DNA of 64,000 bases from an uncultured Eubacteriales bacterium. Lineage in GTDB: Bacteria; Bacillota; Clostridia; Oscillospirales; UBA644. The notes below the pieces were generated by a model, which was not told where the DNA came from, made no database searches, and saw only the letters and a list, made by a program, of their open reading frames with translations. Location of the stretch: contig CAKSFN010000008.1 of assembly GCA_934454405.1 (NCBI GenBank), positions 51,699 through 115,698 of the forward strand, in the 5' to 3' direction. A program made the position numbers and the translations under genes. Below, piece after piece: positions 22,783 to 32,070 of the stretch. Position 1 is the first letter of the stretch. Each line of letters begins with the position of its first letter.

Positions 22783-23625
22783 ATGGAACTGACTTCGATA
22801 AAAGAGATCCGTCCGCTGATGGAAAAGCACGGTTTTTCGTTTTCCAAAACGCTCGGGCAGAACTTTCTCATAAACCCCGACGTTCCCGTTCGTATCGCCG
22901 AAAACGCGGGTCTTGACGAAAAAACGACGGTTATCGAAATAGGTCCGGGCGTGGGCTGTCTGACGAAAGAGCTTTCAAAGCGCGCAAAGGAAGTTTACGC
23001 AATCGAAATAGACAAAAGGCTTATTCCCGTGCTTACCGAAACGCTTGCCGACTGCGAAAATGTGACGGTTATCAACGAGGACGTTCTGAAAACCGACCTT
23101 TCCGCGCTTTGCGATGGCAAAGAACGCGTCTGCGTCTGCGCAAATCTGCCGTATTACATAACGACGCCGATAATAATGGCTCTTCTCGAGCAGCGGCTTC
23201 CGCTTTCGCGTATAACCGTTATGATACAAAAAGAGGTCGCGCAGAGATTTTCCGCAAAACCCGGCAAAAAAGAATACGGCGCGATAACCGCGGCGATAAA
23301 CTGGTATTCAAAGCCGAAAACGCTTTTTACGGTTTCTCCCGGCTGCTTTATGCCCGCGCCGAAGGTCGAATCAAGCGTTATCGCGCTTGATCTGGTTCCT
23401 CCTCCGGTTGAAGTAAAAGACGAGAAGCTTATGTTTTCGCTGATCTCCGCGGGGTTTGAGCAGCGGCGGAAAACTCTTGTGAACGCGCTTGCCGCAAAGA
23501 CGGGCATACCGAAGCCCGATATTGAAAAGGCGATAACCGACTGCGGTTTTGAGCCGACCGTCCGCGCCGAAAGGCTCTCTGTGACGGACTTTGCCGCGTT
23601 ATCGGACAGACTGATAAAAAAATAA
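22783..23625 (+). CDS. ksgA: 16S rRNA A1518/A1519 N6-dimethyltransferase
   Basis: 280 residues. SKTLGQNFLINPDVPVRIAE is the N-terminal signature. VIEIGPGVGCLTKELSKRA is the SAM-binding motif I, YAIEIDKRL motif II, and NLPYYITTPIIMALLE the catalytic NLPY motif. The C-terminal domain carries PAPKVESSVIALDL. It dimethylates two adjacent adenosines near the 3' end of 16S rRNA and acts as a late 30S assembly checkpoint; loss gives kasugamycin resistance. Its start lies 1 base after the dehydrogenase stop. Confidence 0.95.
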   Translation: MELTSIKEIRPLMEKHGFSFSKTLGQNFLINPDVPVRIAENAGLDEKTTVIEIGPGVGCLTKELSKRAKEVYAIEIDKRLIPVLTETLADCENVTVINEDVLKTDLSALCDGKERVCVCANLPYYITTPIIMALLEQRLPLSRITVMIQKEVAQRFSAKPGKKEYGAITAAINWYSKPKTLFTVSPGCFMPAPKVESSVIALDLVPPPVEVKDEKLMFSLISAGFEQRRKTLVNALAAKTGIPKPDIEKAITDCGFEPTVRAERLSVTDFAALSDRLIKK

Positions 23626-23661
23626 AGGCTTAATAATTCATAAGAAAAAGGAACGACTGCC

Positions 23662-25380
23662 ATGAAGGTTTGCGAGGATTTTTACGGAAGAATAAACGCT
23701 TTTGTTACGAAAAAACTCGACGGATATTCTCCCGCGCCGACTTCGGGGAAGGTCATACACGACACGATATGGGGCTCGGTGCTTTATAACGGCTGGGAGA
23801 TACAGATAATAGACTCTCCTCTTTTCCAGCGGTTGAGGGATATTCGTCAGCTCGGAAGAGCCGAGACCACATACCCGTCCGCGCACCACACGCGCTTCGA
23901 GCATTCTCTCGGAACGACCGCCATCGCGTCGCGAATGATAGATAAGCTTGCCGAGCGCAGCGCGGGGCTCGCAATAACGCAGAAAGACAGAAACAAGGTT
24001 CGTCTCGCGGCTCTTCTGCATGACGTCGGGCATTGCTTCTATTCGCATCTTTCGGAAAACATTTACGGCAATACGGAGCCTTTCAGACAGGTCAGAGAGG
24101 ATATTGAAAAAGACCTTGACGCGGGCGTAAAACCGAAGCCGCACGAGCTTTTTTCGTATATGATAATCCGCTCCGAGGCGTTTTTGACATTCTTTTCCGA
24201 AAAGGTGGATTATCCGGAAAAAGGCGACCGCGAAAGCTGCCGGACGCTTTTGAAGGAATGCGCGAATATGGTTGTCGGGCAGATGAACAAGACGCGCGAC
24301 GAAAACGGAAATACCGTTGTTTACGCGTTTATGACGCAGATACTGAACGGTGACTTCGACGCGGACAAGCTCGACTATACCCAGCGCGACAGCTATACTT
24401 CGGGAATCGCCCTGACTTACGGGATAGAACGCTTTTTGATGAAAATCGTTCTCTGCAAGATACGAAAAGGCGCCGAAACACGGTACGAGCTTGCGATAAG
24501 CTCCGACGCGGTCACTACGGTCGAAGAGCTTATTTTTAACCGGAATATGCTTTATGTTTATATGTACCGTCACCAAAAAGTGCTTGCTGCGGAAGCGGCG
24601 GTTCGCGATGTTATACACGGAATGGTCGCCTGCGGTATTCTTTCGCACCCGTGCGATTTTCTTGAATTTACGGACGACAGGATAGCGACGCTTGACACCT
24701 GCGAAATTGTTCCGTATCCCGAAATCGCGCCGAACAGAACGCTCGGCGATATGATACGGCTGATAAACCGCCGCGCGCTTCCGAAACGCGCCTTTGAGCT
24801 TCGCGGCTCCGATATCGAGGTTGTTTCCGCGGACGAGCTTCGGCGGGAGATCGCGGACAGAACCTTAAAAGCCATCGAAAACGGGCTTTCGGAGGAAGAG
24901 AAGAGAACGACGCTGAAAAACTTCGCGGACGAGTATACGGAAAAATACGGCGACGACGAGCTTGTTTTCGCCGCTTTGAAAAAACTTTCGAAAAGGCTCG
25001 GCTTTGACGATTACGACAGGTATATGACCCTGCGCGGGCGGCTTTTCGAAAGACTGCGCGACGCGTATGAAAAAAGAGGGGAAAAGGTTCTTTTCGACGT
25101 TTTTGACATTCATATCGTGTTTCCGCCGCTTTCGAGCGGAAAAACGGAATTTCCCGTTCTGCGGCGCGGCTGCCTGACTCCCGAGATCAACCGCTTTGAG
25201 TATATCGGAACATGGTCGCGGGCGTTCAACTCTTCCAACTACCGCGGTTACGTTTTTGTCTCCTCCGCGGTGGACAGGGATTTTGCGGGCGGGGTCTGCC
25301 GGAAATTCTTCGGCGAATACGGCGACGACGTTCATATAAAAGAAAAAACCGACGATCGGAAAACGGAGGAAATGTTATGA
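23662..25380 (+). CDS. HD-superfamily phosphohydrolase (SAMHD1/dNTPase-like)
   Basis: 572 residues. DSPLFQRLRDIRQLGRAETT and HHTRFEHSLGTTAIA (H81), then LAALLHDVGHCFYSHL (H120-D121, H124), give the complete HD metal-binding set in the SAMHD1/dGTPase arrangement. LNGDFDADKLDYTQRDSY is the further Asp-containing motif that completes the site. The C-terminal ~200 residues, with a charged helical stretch near 390-470, have no recognised domain. Relatives hydrolyse deoxynucleoside triphosphates. It overlaps the dCMP deaminase gene by ATGA, tying it to deoxynucleotide metabolism. The start at 23662 follows AAAGGAACG. Confidence 0.82.
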   Translation: MKVCEDFYGRINAFVTKKLDGYSPAPTSGKVIHDTIWGSVLYNGWEIQIIDSPLFQRLRDIRQLGRAETTYPSAHHTRFEHSLGTTAIASRMIDKLAERSAGLAITQKDRNKVRLAALLHDVGHCFYSHLSENIYGNTEPFRQVREDIEKDLDAGVKPKPHELFSYMIIRSEAFLTFFSEKVDYPEKGDRESCRTLLKECANMVVGQMNKTRDENGNTVVYAFMTQILNGDFDADKLDYTQRDSYTSGIALTYGIERFLMKIVLCKIRKGAETRYELAISSDAVTTVEELIFNRNMLYVYMYRHQKVLAAEAAVRDVIHGMVACGILSHPCDFLEFTDDRIATLDTCEIVPYPEIAPNRTLGDMIRLINRRALPKRAFELRGSDIEVVSADELRREIADRTLKAIENGLSEEEKRTTLKNFADEYTEKYGDDELVFAALKKLSKRLGFDDYDRYMTLRGRLFERLRDAYEKRGEKVLFDVFDIHIVFPPLSSGKTEFPVLRRGCLTPEINRFEYIGTWSRAFNSSNYRGYVFVSSAVDRDFAGGVCRKFFGEYGDDVHIKEKTDDRKTEEML

Positions 25381-25862
25381 GGATAGACAAAATAAACTAT
25401 TATCTCGACATCGCGCAGACCGTCGCGGAAAGAGCGACGTGTTTAAGAAGGCGTTTCGGCTCGGTCATTGTTAAAAATGATGCGATAATCAGCACCGGCT
25501 ACAACGGTGCGCCGAGGGGCAGAGCGAACTGTACGGATCTCGGATACTGCCTTCGCGAAAAGTATTCCATACCGTCCGGCACACGCTATGAGCTTTGCCG
25601 CTCCGTCCACGCGGAAGCGAACGCTATCATAAATGCGGACAGAGAAAAAATGATAGGCTCAACGCTCTATCTCGCGTGTCTCGGCGGCGACGGCAGACCC
25701 GTGCCGGGAACGGACAGCTGTATGATGTGCAAGCGTATGGTCATCAACGCGGGAATATCGGAGGTTTACGTCCGCGATACCGCGACCGAGTTTCGCCTTA
25801 TAGACGTCAACGACTGGATATTGAACGACGATTCTCTTTCCGTGCGTGAAAGCGGCTATTGA
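25377..25862 (+). CDS. Deoxycytidylate (dCMP) deaminase
   Basis: 161 residues. GSVIVKNDAIISTGYNGAPRG is the family N-terminal motif. CRSVHAEANAI carries the zinc-binding His and catalytic Glu, and PGTDSCMMCKRMVINAGI the two zinc Cys. It deaminates dCMP to dUMP, feeding thymidylate synthesis. The frame is open upstream, but the family start is ATG 25377, which shares its ATGA with the HD gene stop. dUTPase, the other dUMP source, is encoded at 15382. Confidence 0.92.
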   Translation: MRIDKINYYLDIAQTVAERATCLRRRFGSVIVKNDAIISTGYNGAPRGRANCTDLGYCLREKYSIPSGTRYELCRSVHAEANAIINADREKMIGSTLYLACLGGDGRPVPGTDSCMMCKRMVINAGISEVYVRDTATEFRLIDVNDWILNDDSLSVRESGY

Positions 25863-26225
25863 TTTTTTCGGCTTGCGAACGTCTCACCTTTTGTGACTTC
25901 TCCTTCCGAAAAACGTCGCGCGGCGGAAAAATACCCGACCACAATATATAGTGTTCTAAGATTTCCGCTCCTTTCAAAGACGAAAAAAATTTGCGAAAAT
26001 ATTTTATTCGGTTTTGCGAAAGAAAATGATTTTTCGGGCGAAAGACAGGGAAAATTCGTTAAAAATTACCCGAAAAAGTTTTTTGCGTTTTTCACCGACT
26101 TTGTTGATAACTCTGTTGAAAAGGTGGAAAACTCGCTTGAAAACAGCTTTTTTTCGTCCTGACCGAAAAAATGCGACAGAAAAAAAGTTTTTTTGACATA
26201 TTGACACAAGATATCGGAGTTTGGC
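25863..26225. other. 363-base intergenic region before murE
   Basis: AT-rich with long A/T runs and no credible reading frame. TTGACA occurs at about 26194 and TTGACAC again ten bases later, but no matching -10 was found at a good distance. No hairpin followed by a T run was identified. Confidence 0.4.
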
Positions 26226-27689
26226 ATGGAACTGAAAAAAATTCTCGGCGCGCTTTCCGAAAAAAGGCTTTTGCGCGGCGAATATGAAAAATTCGGAAAT
26301 ATCGGGGTTTTGTCCGTCGGTTGCGATTCACGCAAGGTGACAAAAGGGCAGCTCTTCTTTATCAAGGGCGCGGGATTTCGCGAAGAATTTCTCTTTTCCG
26401 CGCTTGAAAAGGGCTGCTGCGCGGTTGTCGGCGAAGAGCAACGGACTCTTCCCGTTCCGTATATCCGCGTCGGCGATGTCCGCGCCGCCATGCCTGTCTG
26501 CGCGAAGGTCTTTTACGGCGATCCCGCGTCGAAGTTTCCTCTTGTCGGCATAACCGGCACGAAAGGAAAAACGACGTGCGCGTATATGCTCCGAAACATT
26601 TTCCGCGAAGAGTTCGGAAACAAAACGGGGATTATTTCAACGGTCGAGGCGACGTCCTGCGGACGCGGGATTCCGAAAAGCGGCACGACGCCGGAAGCGC
26701 TTGAACTGTATTCGATACTTAATGAATTTGCGCTTGACGGAGTAAAGGCGGCGTGTATGGAGGTGTCGTCGCAGGGGCTTGCATATAACAGAGTGGACGG
26801 TATAGATTTTTTTGTCGGCGCGTTTCTCAATCTCGGAGAAGATCACATCAGCCCGACGGAGCATCACAGCTTTGAGGAATACAAGGCGGCAAAAATGCGG
26901 CTGCTGACGCTTTGCAGGCACGGAGTTGTCAATGTTGACGACGCTGCGGCGCCCGATTTTCTTAAAGCCGCGACCTGCGAAACGATGACCACGGTCGGCA
27001 TAGACCGTGCCTGCGACGTTCGCGCCTGCGATATAGAGCAGACGAAAACGGGAGTGGACTTTACCGTTTGCGGCAAATTTTTTGACGGCGAAAGATTTTC
27101 TCTGCGTATTCCCGGCAAATTCAATGTTTACGACGCGCTTGTCGCCGTCGCTTCGGCGGCGCTTTGCGGTGTTTCTGCGGAAAGCGTCCGAAAGGGGCTT
27201 GCCGAAACAAGGATCCCGGGAAGAATGGAGATAGTCGAGGAAAAAGGGATAACCGTCATTGTCGATTACGCTCACAACGAGCTCAGTTTCGAGTCCGTTT
27301 TTGACCATATAAAAAAGTTTTATCCGAAATCGAAGATAATCTGCCTTTTCGGCTGTCAGGGCAACAAGGCTCTTGACCGCCGCGCGCAGCTTCCGCAGGT
27401 CGTAGGACATCGGGCGGATTTTGCGGTTATAACGACAGACGATCCCGAAAACGAAGACCCGAAAAACATTCTCGACGAGGTCGGCGCGGAAATGGCGAAA
27501 ACCCCCGTTCCCTTCGTTAAGATAGAAGACAGGGAAAAGGCGGTTGAGTTTGCCATAGAGACCGCGCAGAACGGCGACGTCGTTTTTCTTTCGGGCAAAG
27601 GACCCGAAACAACGCAAAAGGTTCGAGGAAAGACGGTTCCTTACAAGGGCGATATGACCTCCGCGCTGACGGCGCTTGAAAAAAAATAA
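26226..27689 (+). CDS. murE: MurE-type UDP-MurNAc-tripeptide ligase
   Basis: 487 residues. The N-terminal UDP-binding domain contains GCDSRKVTKGQLFF. The central ATPase domain has GITGTKGKTTCAYMLR, GTTPEALELYSIL, ACMEVSSQGLAYNRV and FLNLGEDHISPTEHHSFEEY. The C-terminal domain has IPGRMEIVEEKGITVIVDYAHN and LFGCQGNKALDRRAQLP. It adds the third stem-peptide residue to UDP-MurNAc-Ala-Glu. The residue-selecting motif reads DDPENEDP where meso-DAP enzymes have DNPR, so the amino acid added is uncertain. GGAG lies 8 bases before the ATG. The gene is isolated from other mur genes. Confidence 0.88.
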   Translation: MELKKILGALSEKRLLRGEYEKFGNIGVLSVGCDSRKVTKGQLFFIKGAGFREEFLFSALEKGCCAVVGEEQRTLPVPYIRVGDVRAAMPVCAKVFYGDPASKFPLVGITGTKGKTTCAYMLRNIFREEFGNKTGIISTVEATSCGRGIPKSGTTPEALELYSILNEFALDGVKAACMEVSSQGLAYNRVDGIDFFVGAFLNLGEDHISPTEHHSFEEYKAAKMRLLTLCRHGVVNVDDAAAPDFLKAATCETMTTVGIDRACDVRACDIEQTKTGVDFTVCGKFFDGERFSLRIPGKFNVYDALVAVASAALCGVSAESVRKGLAETRIPGRMEIVEEKGITVIVDYAHNELSFESVFDHIKKFYPKSKIICLFGCQGNKALDRRAQLPQVVGHRADFAVITTDDPENEDPKNILDEVGAEMAKTPVPFVKIEDREKAVEFAIETAQNGDVVFLSGKGPETTQKVRGKTVPYKGDMTSALTALEKK

Positions 27690-27801
27690 GAACAAAAAAA
27701 ACGAGCTGCCGAAAATGCCGAAAAATACGAATTTTTGAGAAAAAATCGCATCTTTTCCTCATCGAACGGCATATATGTAAAAGAGTTTAAGGAGAAAAAA
27801 A

Positions 27802-29010
27802 ATGAAGTATTCGGTTATTCTGATCGACGGGGCGGCGGATTATCCCGTCCCCGAGCTGCACGGAAAAACGCCGCTTGAAGCAGCGAATAAGCCCTGCATT
27901 GACGCGTTGGCGAAAAAAAGCGAGCTCGGTATGCTCCACGTCACGCCCGACGGCTGCAAGGGCGGTTCGGAGATAGGCAATCTCTGCGTTATGGGTTATG
28001 ACCCGAGGGTGTATCTTACCGGTCGTTCGCCGCTTGAAGCGAGAAGCCTCGGCATAGAAATGAGCGAAAAGGATCTTGCTCTCCGCTGCAATCTCGTAAC
28101 GCTTTCCCCCGACGAACCGTATGAACAAAAGACGATGGTTGACAACACCGCGTCCGAAATATCGACCGAGGACGCAAAGGCGCTGATGGAAGACGTTCAG
28201 AAAGAGTTCGGCTCGGAGCTTATGACCTTTTATGCGGGAATCAGTTACAAACATTGCCTTATAATACACAACGCCACGGATAAAATGTCGTTCACGCCGC
28301 CGCATAATATAATAGGGAAAAGCATTTCCGAATATCTGCCGAAAGGCGATTACGGCGACCTGCTTCTCGATATTCAGAAACGCTCGTTCGACTTTTTGAC
28401 AAAACACCCGATAAACGCCACGCGCGTCGCGAAGGGGCTTAACCCTGCAAATTCGCTTTGGCTCTGGGGGCAGGGCAGACGTATGAGCCTGCCGTCTTTC
28501 GAAAGCGTTCACGGCATAAGCGGCGCGGCTGTCACGGCGGTCGATCTGATAAAAGGCATCGCTCTCTGCGCGGATATGTCCCTTGTCGATGTTGACGGCG
28601 CGACGGGGAATCTCCGTTCCAATTTCGACGGCAAGGCGCAGACGTCGATAGGCTGGTTCAAAAAAGGCGTCGATCTTGTTTACACTCACCTCGAAGCTCC
28701 CGACGAATGCGGGCATCAGGGAGATGTTGGAGGAAAAATCCGCTCCATAGAGATAATAGATGAAAAAATAGTCAAACCGATATACGAATATCTTGTTTCG
28801 ACGGGCGAAACTTTTCGGATTTTGATAACTCCCGATCACCCGACGCCGCTTACGACGCGCGGACACGCGTCCGACGACGTTCCGTATATGATATACCGTT
28901 TCGACCGCGAGGTTGAAGGCACCGCGCCGTTTTGCGAACGCGTCTGCGCCGAAACGGGCAATTTCATCGACGAGGGTTTTCACGCGATAAGCCGAATGAT
29001 TAACAATTGA
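27802..29010 (+). CDS. Cofactor-independent phosphoglycerate mutase, ApgM type (alternatively homoserine kinase-like)
   Basis: 402 residues, an alkaline-phosphatase-superfamily fold. YSVILIDGAADYPVPELHGKTPLEAA carries the first metal Asp. GSEIGNLCVMGYDP holds the catalytic Ser. YTHLEAPDECGHQGD and LITPDHPTPLTTRGHASDDVP hold the metal His/Asp set. Family members interconvert 3- and 2-phosphoglycerate, but a subgroup in anaerobes has been proposed to be homoserine kinase. Homoserine dehydrogenase and aspartokinase genes occur in this window without a visible thrB. GGAG lies 10 bases before the ATG, and the gene ends in a strong terminator. Confidence 0.85.
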   Translation: MKYSVILIDGAADYPVPELHGKTPLEAANKPCIDALAKKSELGMLHVTPDGCKGGSEIGNLCVMGYDPRVYLTGRSPLEARSLGIEMSEKDLALRCNLVTLSPDEPYEQKTMVDNTASEISTEDAKALMEDVQKEFGSELMTFYAGISYKHCLIIHNATDKMSFTPPHNIIGKSISEYLPKGDYGDLLLDIQKRSFDFLTKHPINATRVAKGLNPANSLWLWGQGRRMSLPSFESVHGISGAAVTAVDLIKGIALCADMSLVDVDGATGNLRSNFDGKAQTSIGWFKKGVDLVYTHLEAPDECGHQGDVGGKIRSIEIIDEKIVKPIYEYLVSTGETFRILITPDHPTPLTTRGHASDDVPYMIYRFDREVEGTAPFCERVCAETGNFIDEGFHAISRMINN

Positions 29011-29036
29011 TTGAAAAAACGCATAAACGCATATAT

Positions 29037-29072
29037 AAAGGGCTGTCCGCAAATCGCGGACAGCCCTTTGCC
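29037..29072. terminator. Bidirectional intrinsic terminator
   Basis: AAAGGGCTGTCCGC (29037-29050) pairs with GCGGACAGCCCTTT (29056-29069), a perfect 14-bp stem. It lies between the convergent apgM and araC-type genes. Confidence 0.82.
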
Positions 29073-29094
29073 GTTCGATTCTTAACATTCCCTT

Positions 29095-29946
29095 TTAGTG
29101 TTTTCTTCTTCTGTATTCACCCGGCAACAGCCCCGTTTCTTTTTTGAAGGCGTTGTGGAAGCCCGTATATGTGGAATAACCGACGGCGTAGGCGATTTCT
29201 TCAACCGGGAGCGTCGGCTTCTTCAGGAGAAGCTTTTTTGCCTCGGCGATGCGAAGACCTGTCAGATATTTATAAAAAGTCGTTCCGTAATTTCTGTCAA
29301 AAATACGGTTCAGCTGGCGCGGCGAGACCCCCGCTTTTTTCGCGAGAGAGCCGAGAGAAATGTCCGTCCGGAAGTTTTCTTTCAGATACCTGTCAATGAA
29401 AATATCCCGCATTTGCGGAGTTCTTGTTCTTTCCGCGAGCGTTTTTCCGCAATCGTCCGAAAGGCGGACGGTAAGAGCGGATATCAACTCGTAAAGCTCG
29501 AAAACAATCTCTGCGGCTATCGCTTCAAGCCGCGCGGAGCAGCCTTTCTCCTTCGCCTCGGAAACGCGGAGCCCCTTTTTCACAAGCGCGGCAAGCTCGT
29601 CCGCTTTTTCGATGCAAACGGGCTCGACGGCGTCAAAAAACTCCGAAAACATCGCAAAAAGGTCTTCCTTAGCTTCTTTTTCTCCTCTTTCCGCGACGAC
29701 GGAAAAAACCGCAGCTTTTTCCCCCGTTATTTTCGCCTCGGCATTCTTCGGAAGCGCGAGAGCGCAGTTTTCTTTGACGGCGAATGTCTCTCCGGAAGAG
29801 GAAACTGATATTTCCTTTCCGTCTGCGCAGATTATCCGCAGTTCATCCCCGTTCGGAGGAAGCGCGTCGGAAAAAACGGCGGTAAACTTGATGCCCGCCG
29901 TTTCAAATATTGTTTTTTCGTTTCGGAAAATATCGTTTTTCATCAT
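29095..29946 (-). CDS. AraC-family transcriptional regulator
   Basis: 283 residues. The C-terminal ~100 residues are a double helix-turn-helix: RYLKENFRTDISLGSLAKKA, GVSPRQLNRIFDRNYG, and IAYAVGYSTYTGFHNAFKKE ending TGLLPGEYRRRKH. The first ~90 residues look like a compact beta-rich sensor (cupin-like). An Ala/Glu-rich helical region lies between them. The ligand is unknown. Its ATG overlaps the ruvB stop (ATGATGA), so it is probably the last gene of the rex-smpB-ruvCAB transcript, an unusual place for a regulator of this kind. Confidence 0.88.
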   Translation of the reverse strand: MMKNDIFRNEKTIFETAGIKFTAVFSDALPPNGDELRIICADGKEISVSSSGETFAVKENCALALPKNAEAKITGEKAAVFSVVAERGEKEAKEDLFAMFSEFFDAVEPVCIEKADELAALVKKGLRVSEAKEKGCSARLEAIAAEIVFELYELISALTVRLSDDCGKTLAERTRTPQMRDIFIDRYLKENFRTDISLGSLAKKAGVSPRQLNRIFDRNYGTTFYKYLTGLRIAEAKKLLLKKPTLPVEEIAYAVGYSTYTGFHNAFKKETGLLPGEYRRRKH

Positions 29947-30956
29947 TGCTTTTGCGGATAATCGAATCCGAGATGTTTATATGCCGCAGGCGTGACTGTT
30001 CTGCCCCTCGGCGTTCTGTTGATAAAGCCGAGCTGCATAAGATACGGCTCGTAAACGTCTTCTATCGTTATCGCCTCTTCTCCCGTCATCGCGGCGAGAG
30101 TGTCAAGCCCGACGGGACCGCCGTTAAACGAGCGTATCATCGCTTCGAGCATATTTCTGTCCGTGTTGTCAAGCCCGATCTCGTCGATGTTGAGCTTCAG
30201 AAGCGCGCTTTGAGCGATTCCACGCGTTATCGTTCCGTCACCCATTATCTGCGCAAAATCACGGACTCTTTTTAAGAGCCTGTTCGCTATTCGCGGCGTT
30301 CCGCGCGAGCGCGCCGCGATTTCCTCCGCGCCCTGCGGCTCTATTTTTATCCCGAGAATATCAGCCGACCGCGTAACTATCTGCGCAAGCTCCTTAACCG
30401 TGTAAAGCTCCAGCCTGAAAAGCACGCCGAATCTGTCCCTGAAAGGAGAAGTCAGCTGCCCCGACCGCGTGGTCGCGCCTATCAGCGTAAATTTCGGCAG
30501 ATCGAAGCGTATCGACCGCGCCGAGGGTCCCTTGCCGATGATTATATCAAATTCAAAATCCTCCATCGCGGGATAAAGAACTTCTTCAACGGTTCTCGAA
30601 AGGCGGTGTATCTCGTCGATGAAAAGAATGTCGCCCTCCTGCAGGTTTGTCAAAAGCGCCACGATGTCGCCCGTCTTTTCAAGCGCGGGACCCGACGTTA
30701 TTCTTATCGAAACGCCCATCTCCGCGGCGATTATGTTCGCAAGAGTGGTTTTTCCGAGCCCCGGAGGACCGTAAAGCAGCACGTGGTCAAGCGCGTCGCC
30801 GCGCTGTTTTGCCGCTTCTATATAAACTTTCAGCAGTTCTTTTACGTTCTCCTGTCCGACATATTCGCCGAGCCTGTGAGGGCGGAGAGATCTTTCGGTT
30901 TCGTCCTCCGCGGAGATTGTCCGCGCGGACAAGAGTCTTTCGTCAAAATCTTCCAT
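29943..30956 (-). CDS. ruvB: Holliday junction branch-migration ATPase RuvB
   Basis: 337 residues. LRPHRLGEYVGQENVKELLK opens the protein. Walker A is LLYGPPGLGKTTLANIIAAE and Walker B LFIDEIHRL. GATTRSGQLTSPFRDRFG holds sensor I, and ARSRGTPRIANRLLKRVRD sensor II. The C-terminal winged helix is GLDTLAAMTGEEAITIEDVYEPYL. As a hexameric motor with RuvA it drives Holliday junction branch migration. It lies 12 bases after ruvA. Confidence 0.97.
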   Translation of the reverse strand: MEDFDERLLSARTISAEDETERSLRPHRLGEYVGQENVKELLKVYIEAAKQRGDALDHVLLYGPPGLGKTTLANIIAAEMGVSIRITSGPALEKTGDIVALLTNLQEGDILFIDEIHRLSRTVEEVLYPAMEDFEFDIIIGKGPSARSIRFDLPKFTLIGATTRSGQLTSPFRDRFGVLFRLELYTVKELAQIVTRSADILGIKIEPQGAEEIAARSRGTPRIANRLLKRVRDFAQIMGDGTITRGIAQSALLKLNIDEIGLDNTDRNMLEAMIRSFNGGPVGLDTLAAMTGEEAITIEDVYEPYLMQLGFINRTPRGRTVTPAAYKHLGFDYPQKQ

Positions 30957-30968
30957 ACGGTTTTATCC

Positions 30969-31568
30969 TTAAATTCTGCTGAGCAGACGCAGCGCCTGCT
31001 TCACCAAATCGTTTACGTTTTCCGCGGGGCATTTCGCAACCGCGCTTCTCGCATCGCTTCTCGTATAGCCGAGCGCGGCGAGCACTTCTACCGCCTCCGC
31101 TTTCGCGTCGCTCATTTCGACGGCTTCCTCCTGCGAGAAAATTCCCGCGCCCGAGTCGGGCAGGTCGGAATGAGCAATCTTGTCCCTTAAATCGATTATT
31201 ATTCTCTGCGCCGTTTTTGCGCCGATGCCTTTGACCTTTGAAAGCCGTTTTGCGTCCTGCGTTGCAAGCACCGCGGAAAACTCCGACGGCGTCATATCGG
31301 AAAGAACCGCCAACGCCGCTTTCGGTCCCACGCCGTTGACTCCGAGCAGCATTTCGAAAAACGCTTTTTCGGTCTCGTCCGCAAACCCGTAAAGCTCCAT
31401 CGCGTCCTCCCGAACGCTCAGATACGTGAACAGCTTTGCGCGCGTTTTTCCGCTTATCTGCTTATAGGTGTTAAGCGTTATCGAGCATTTATAGCCCACG
31501 CCGCCGCAGTCTATAACCGCTGTCTTCAAATCGAGATATCCTATCTCGCCGTTGAGATAATAATACAT
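30969..31568 (-). CDS. ruvA: Holliday junction DNA-binding protein RuvA
   Basis: 199 residues, standard size. The N-terminal OB fold contains GYKCSITLNTYKQI. Helix-hairpin-helix repeats are GVNGVGPKAALAVLSDM and KVKGIGAKTAQRIIIDLRDK. The C-terminal RuvB-binding three-helix domain includes EVLAALGYTRSDARSAV. It recognises four-way junctions and loads RuvB. It lies 3 bases after ruvC. Confidence 0.96.
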   Translation of the reverse strand: MYYYLNGEIGYLDLKTAVIDCGGVGYKCSITLNTYKQISGKTRAKLFTYLSVREDAMELYGFADETEKAFFEMLLGVNGVGPKAALAVLSDMTPSEFSAVLATQDAKRLSKVKGIGAKTAQRIIIDLRDKIAHSDLPDSGAGIFSQEEAVEMSDAKAEAVEVLAALGYTRSDARSAVAKCPAENVNDLVKQALRLLSRI

Positions 31569-31571
31569 TTT

Positions 31572-32066
31572 TTATACCTTTATTTTCAGATTTCGCATAT
31601 TCAAACTGTTTCCGTGACAGATCGCAACAGCCAGCGCGTCCGCCGCGTCGTCGGGTCGCGGAAGCCCGGGCAGATTGAGAAGCCTTTGCGTCATAAGCAT
31701 TACCTGCATCTTTTCCGCCCTGCCGTAGCCCACGACCGCCTGCTTGACCTGAAGCGGCGTGTATTCGAAGCATTCGAGCCCGTTTTTCCGAGCCGCCAAA
31801 AGCAAAACGCCGCGCCCCTGCGCAACCTTTATCGCCGTTGTCGTGTTTGTGTTGAAAAAAAGCTCCTCGAATGCGACGGTTTCGGGCTTATAAAACGTCA
31901 CGAGCTTTCCCATTTCGTCGAAAAGCTGTTCAAGCCTGTCCTCAAAAGGCGTTTTCGCGGGCGTCTGTATCGCGCCGAAGTCAACGCAGGTGAACTTGCT
32001 GTTCACATAATCTACAACGCCGAAGCCGACCGTAGCGTAACCGGGGTCTATGCCCAAAATCCTCAT
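31572..32066 (-). CDS. ruvC: Crossover junction endodeoxyribonuclease RuvC
   Basis: 164 residues. The RNase H-like fold starts with ILGIDPGYATVGFGVVDY (first catalytic Asp). VAFEELFFNTNTTTAIKVAQ carries the catalytic Glu, and PRPDDAADALAVAICH the two C-terminal Asps. It resolves Holliday junctions by symmetric cleavage. It lies 4 bases after smpB, completing ruvCAB. Confidence 0.95.
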   Translation of the reverse strand: MRILGIDPGYATVGFGVVDYVNSKFTCVDFGAIQTPAKTPFEDRLEQLFDEMGKLVTFYKPETVAFEELFFNTNTTTAIKVAQGRGVLLLAARKNGLECFEYTPLQVKQAVVGYGRAEKMQVMLMTQRLLNLPGLPRPDDAADALAVAICHGNSLNMRNLKIKV

Positions 32067-32070
32067 TTTG

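Noticed and set aside
23662..25862. HD hydrolase plus deaminase as a dedicated anti-phage island
   Set aside because: The pair sits in a housekeeping operon with ksgA, the deaminase is an ordinary short dCMP deaminase without the P-loop extension of defence enzymes, and no other defence gene is near.
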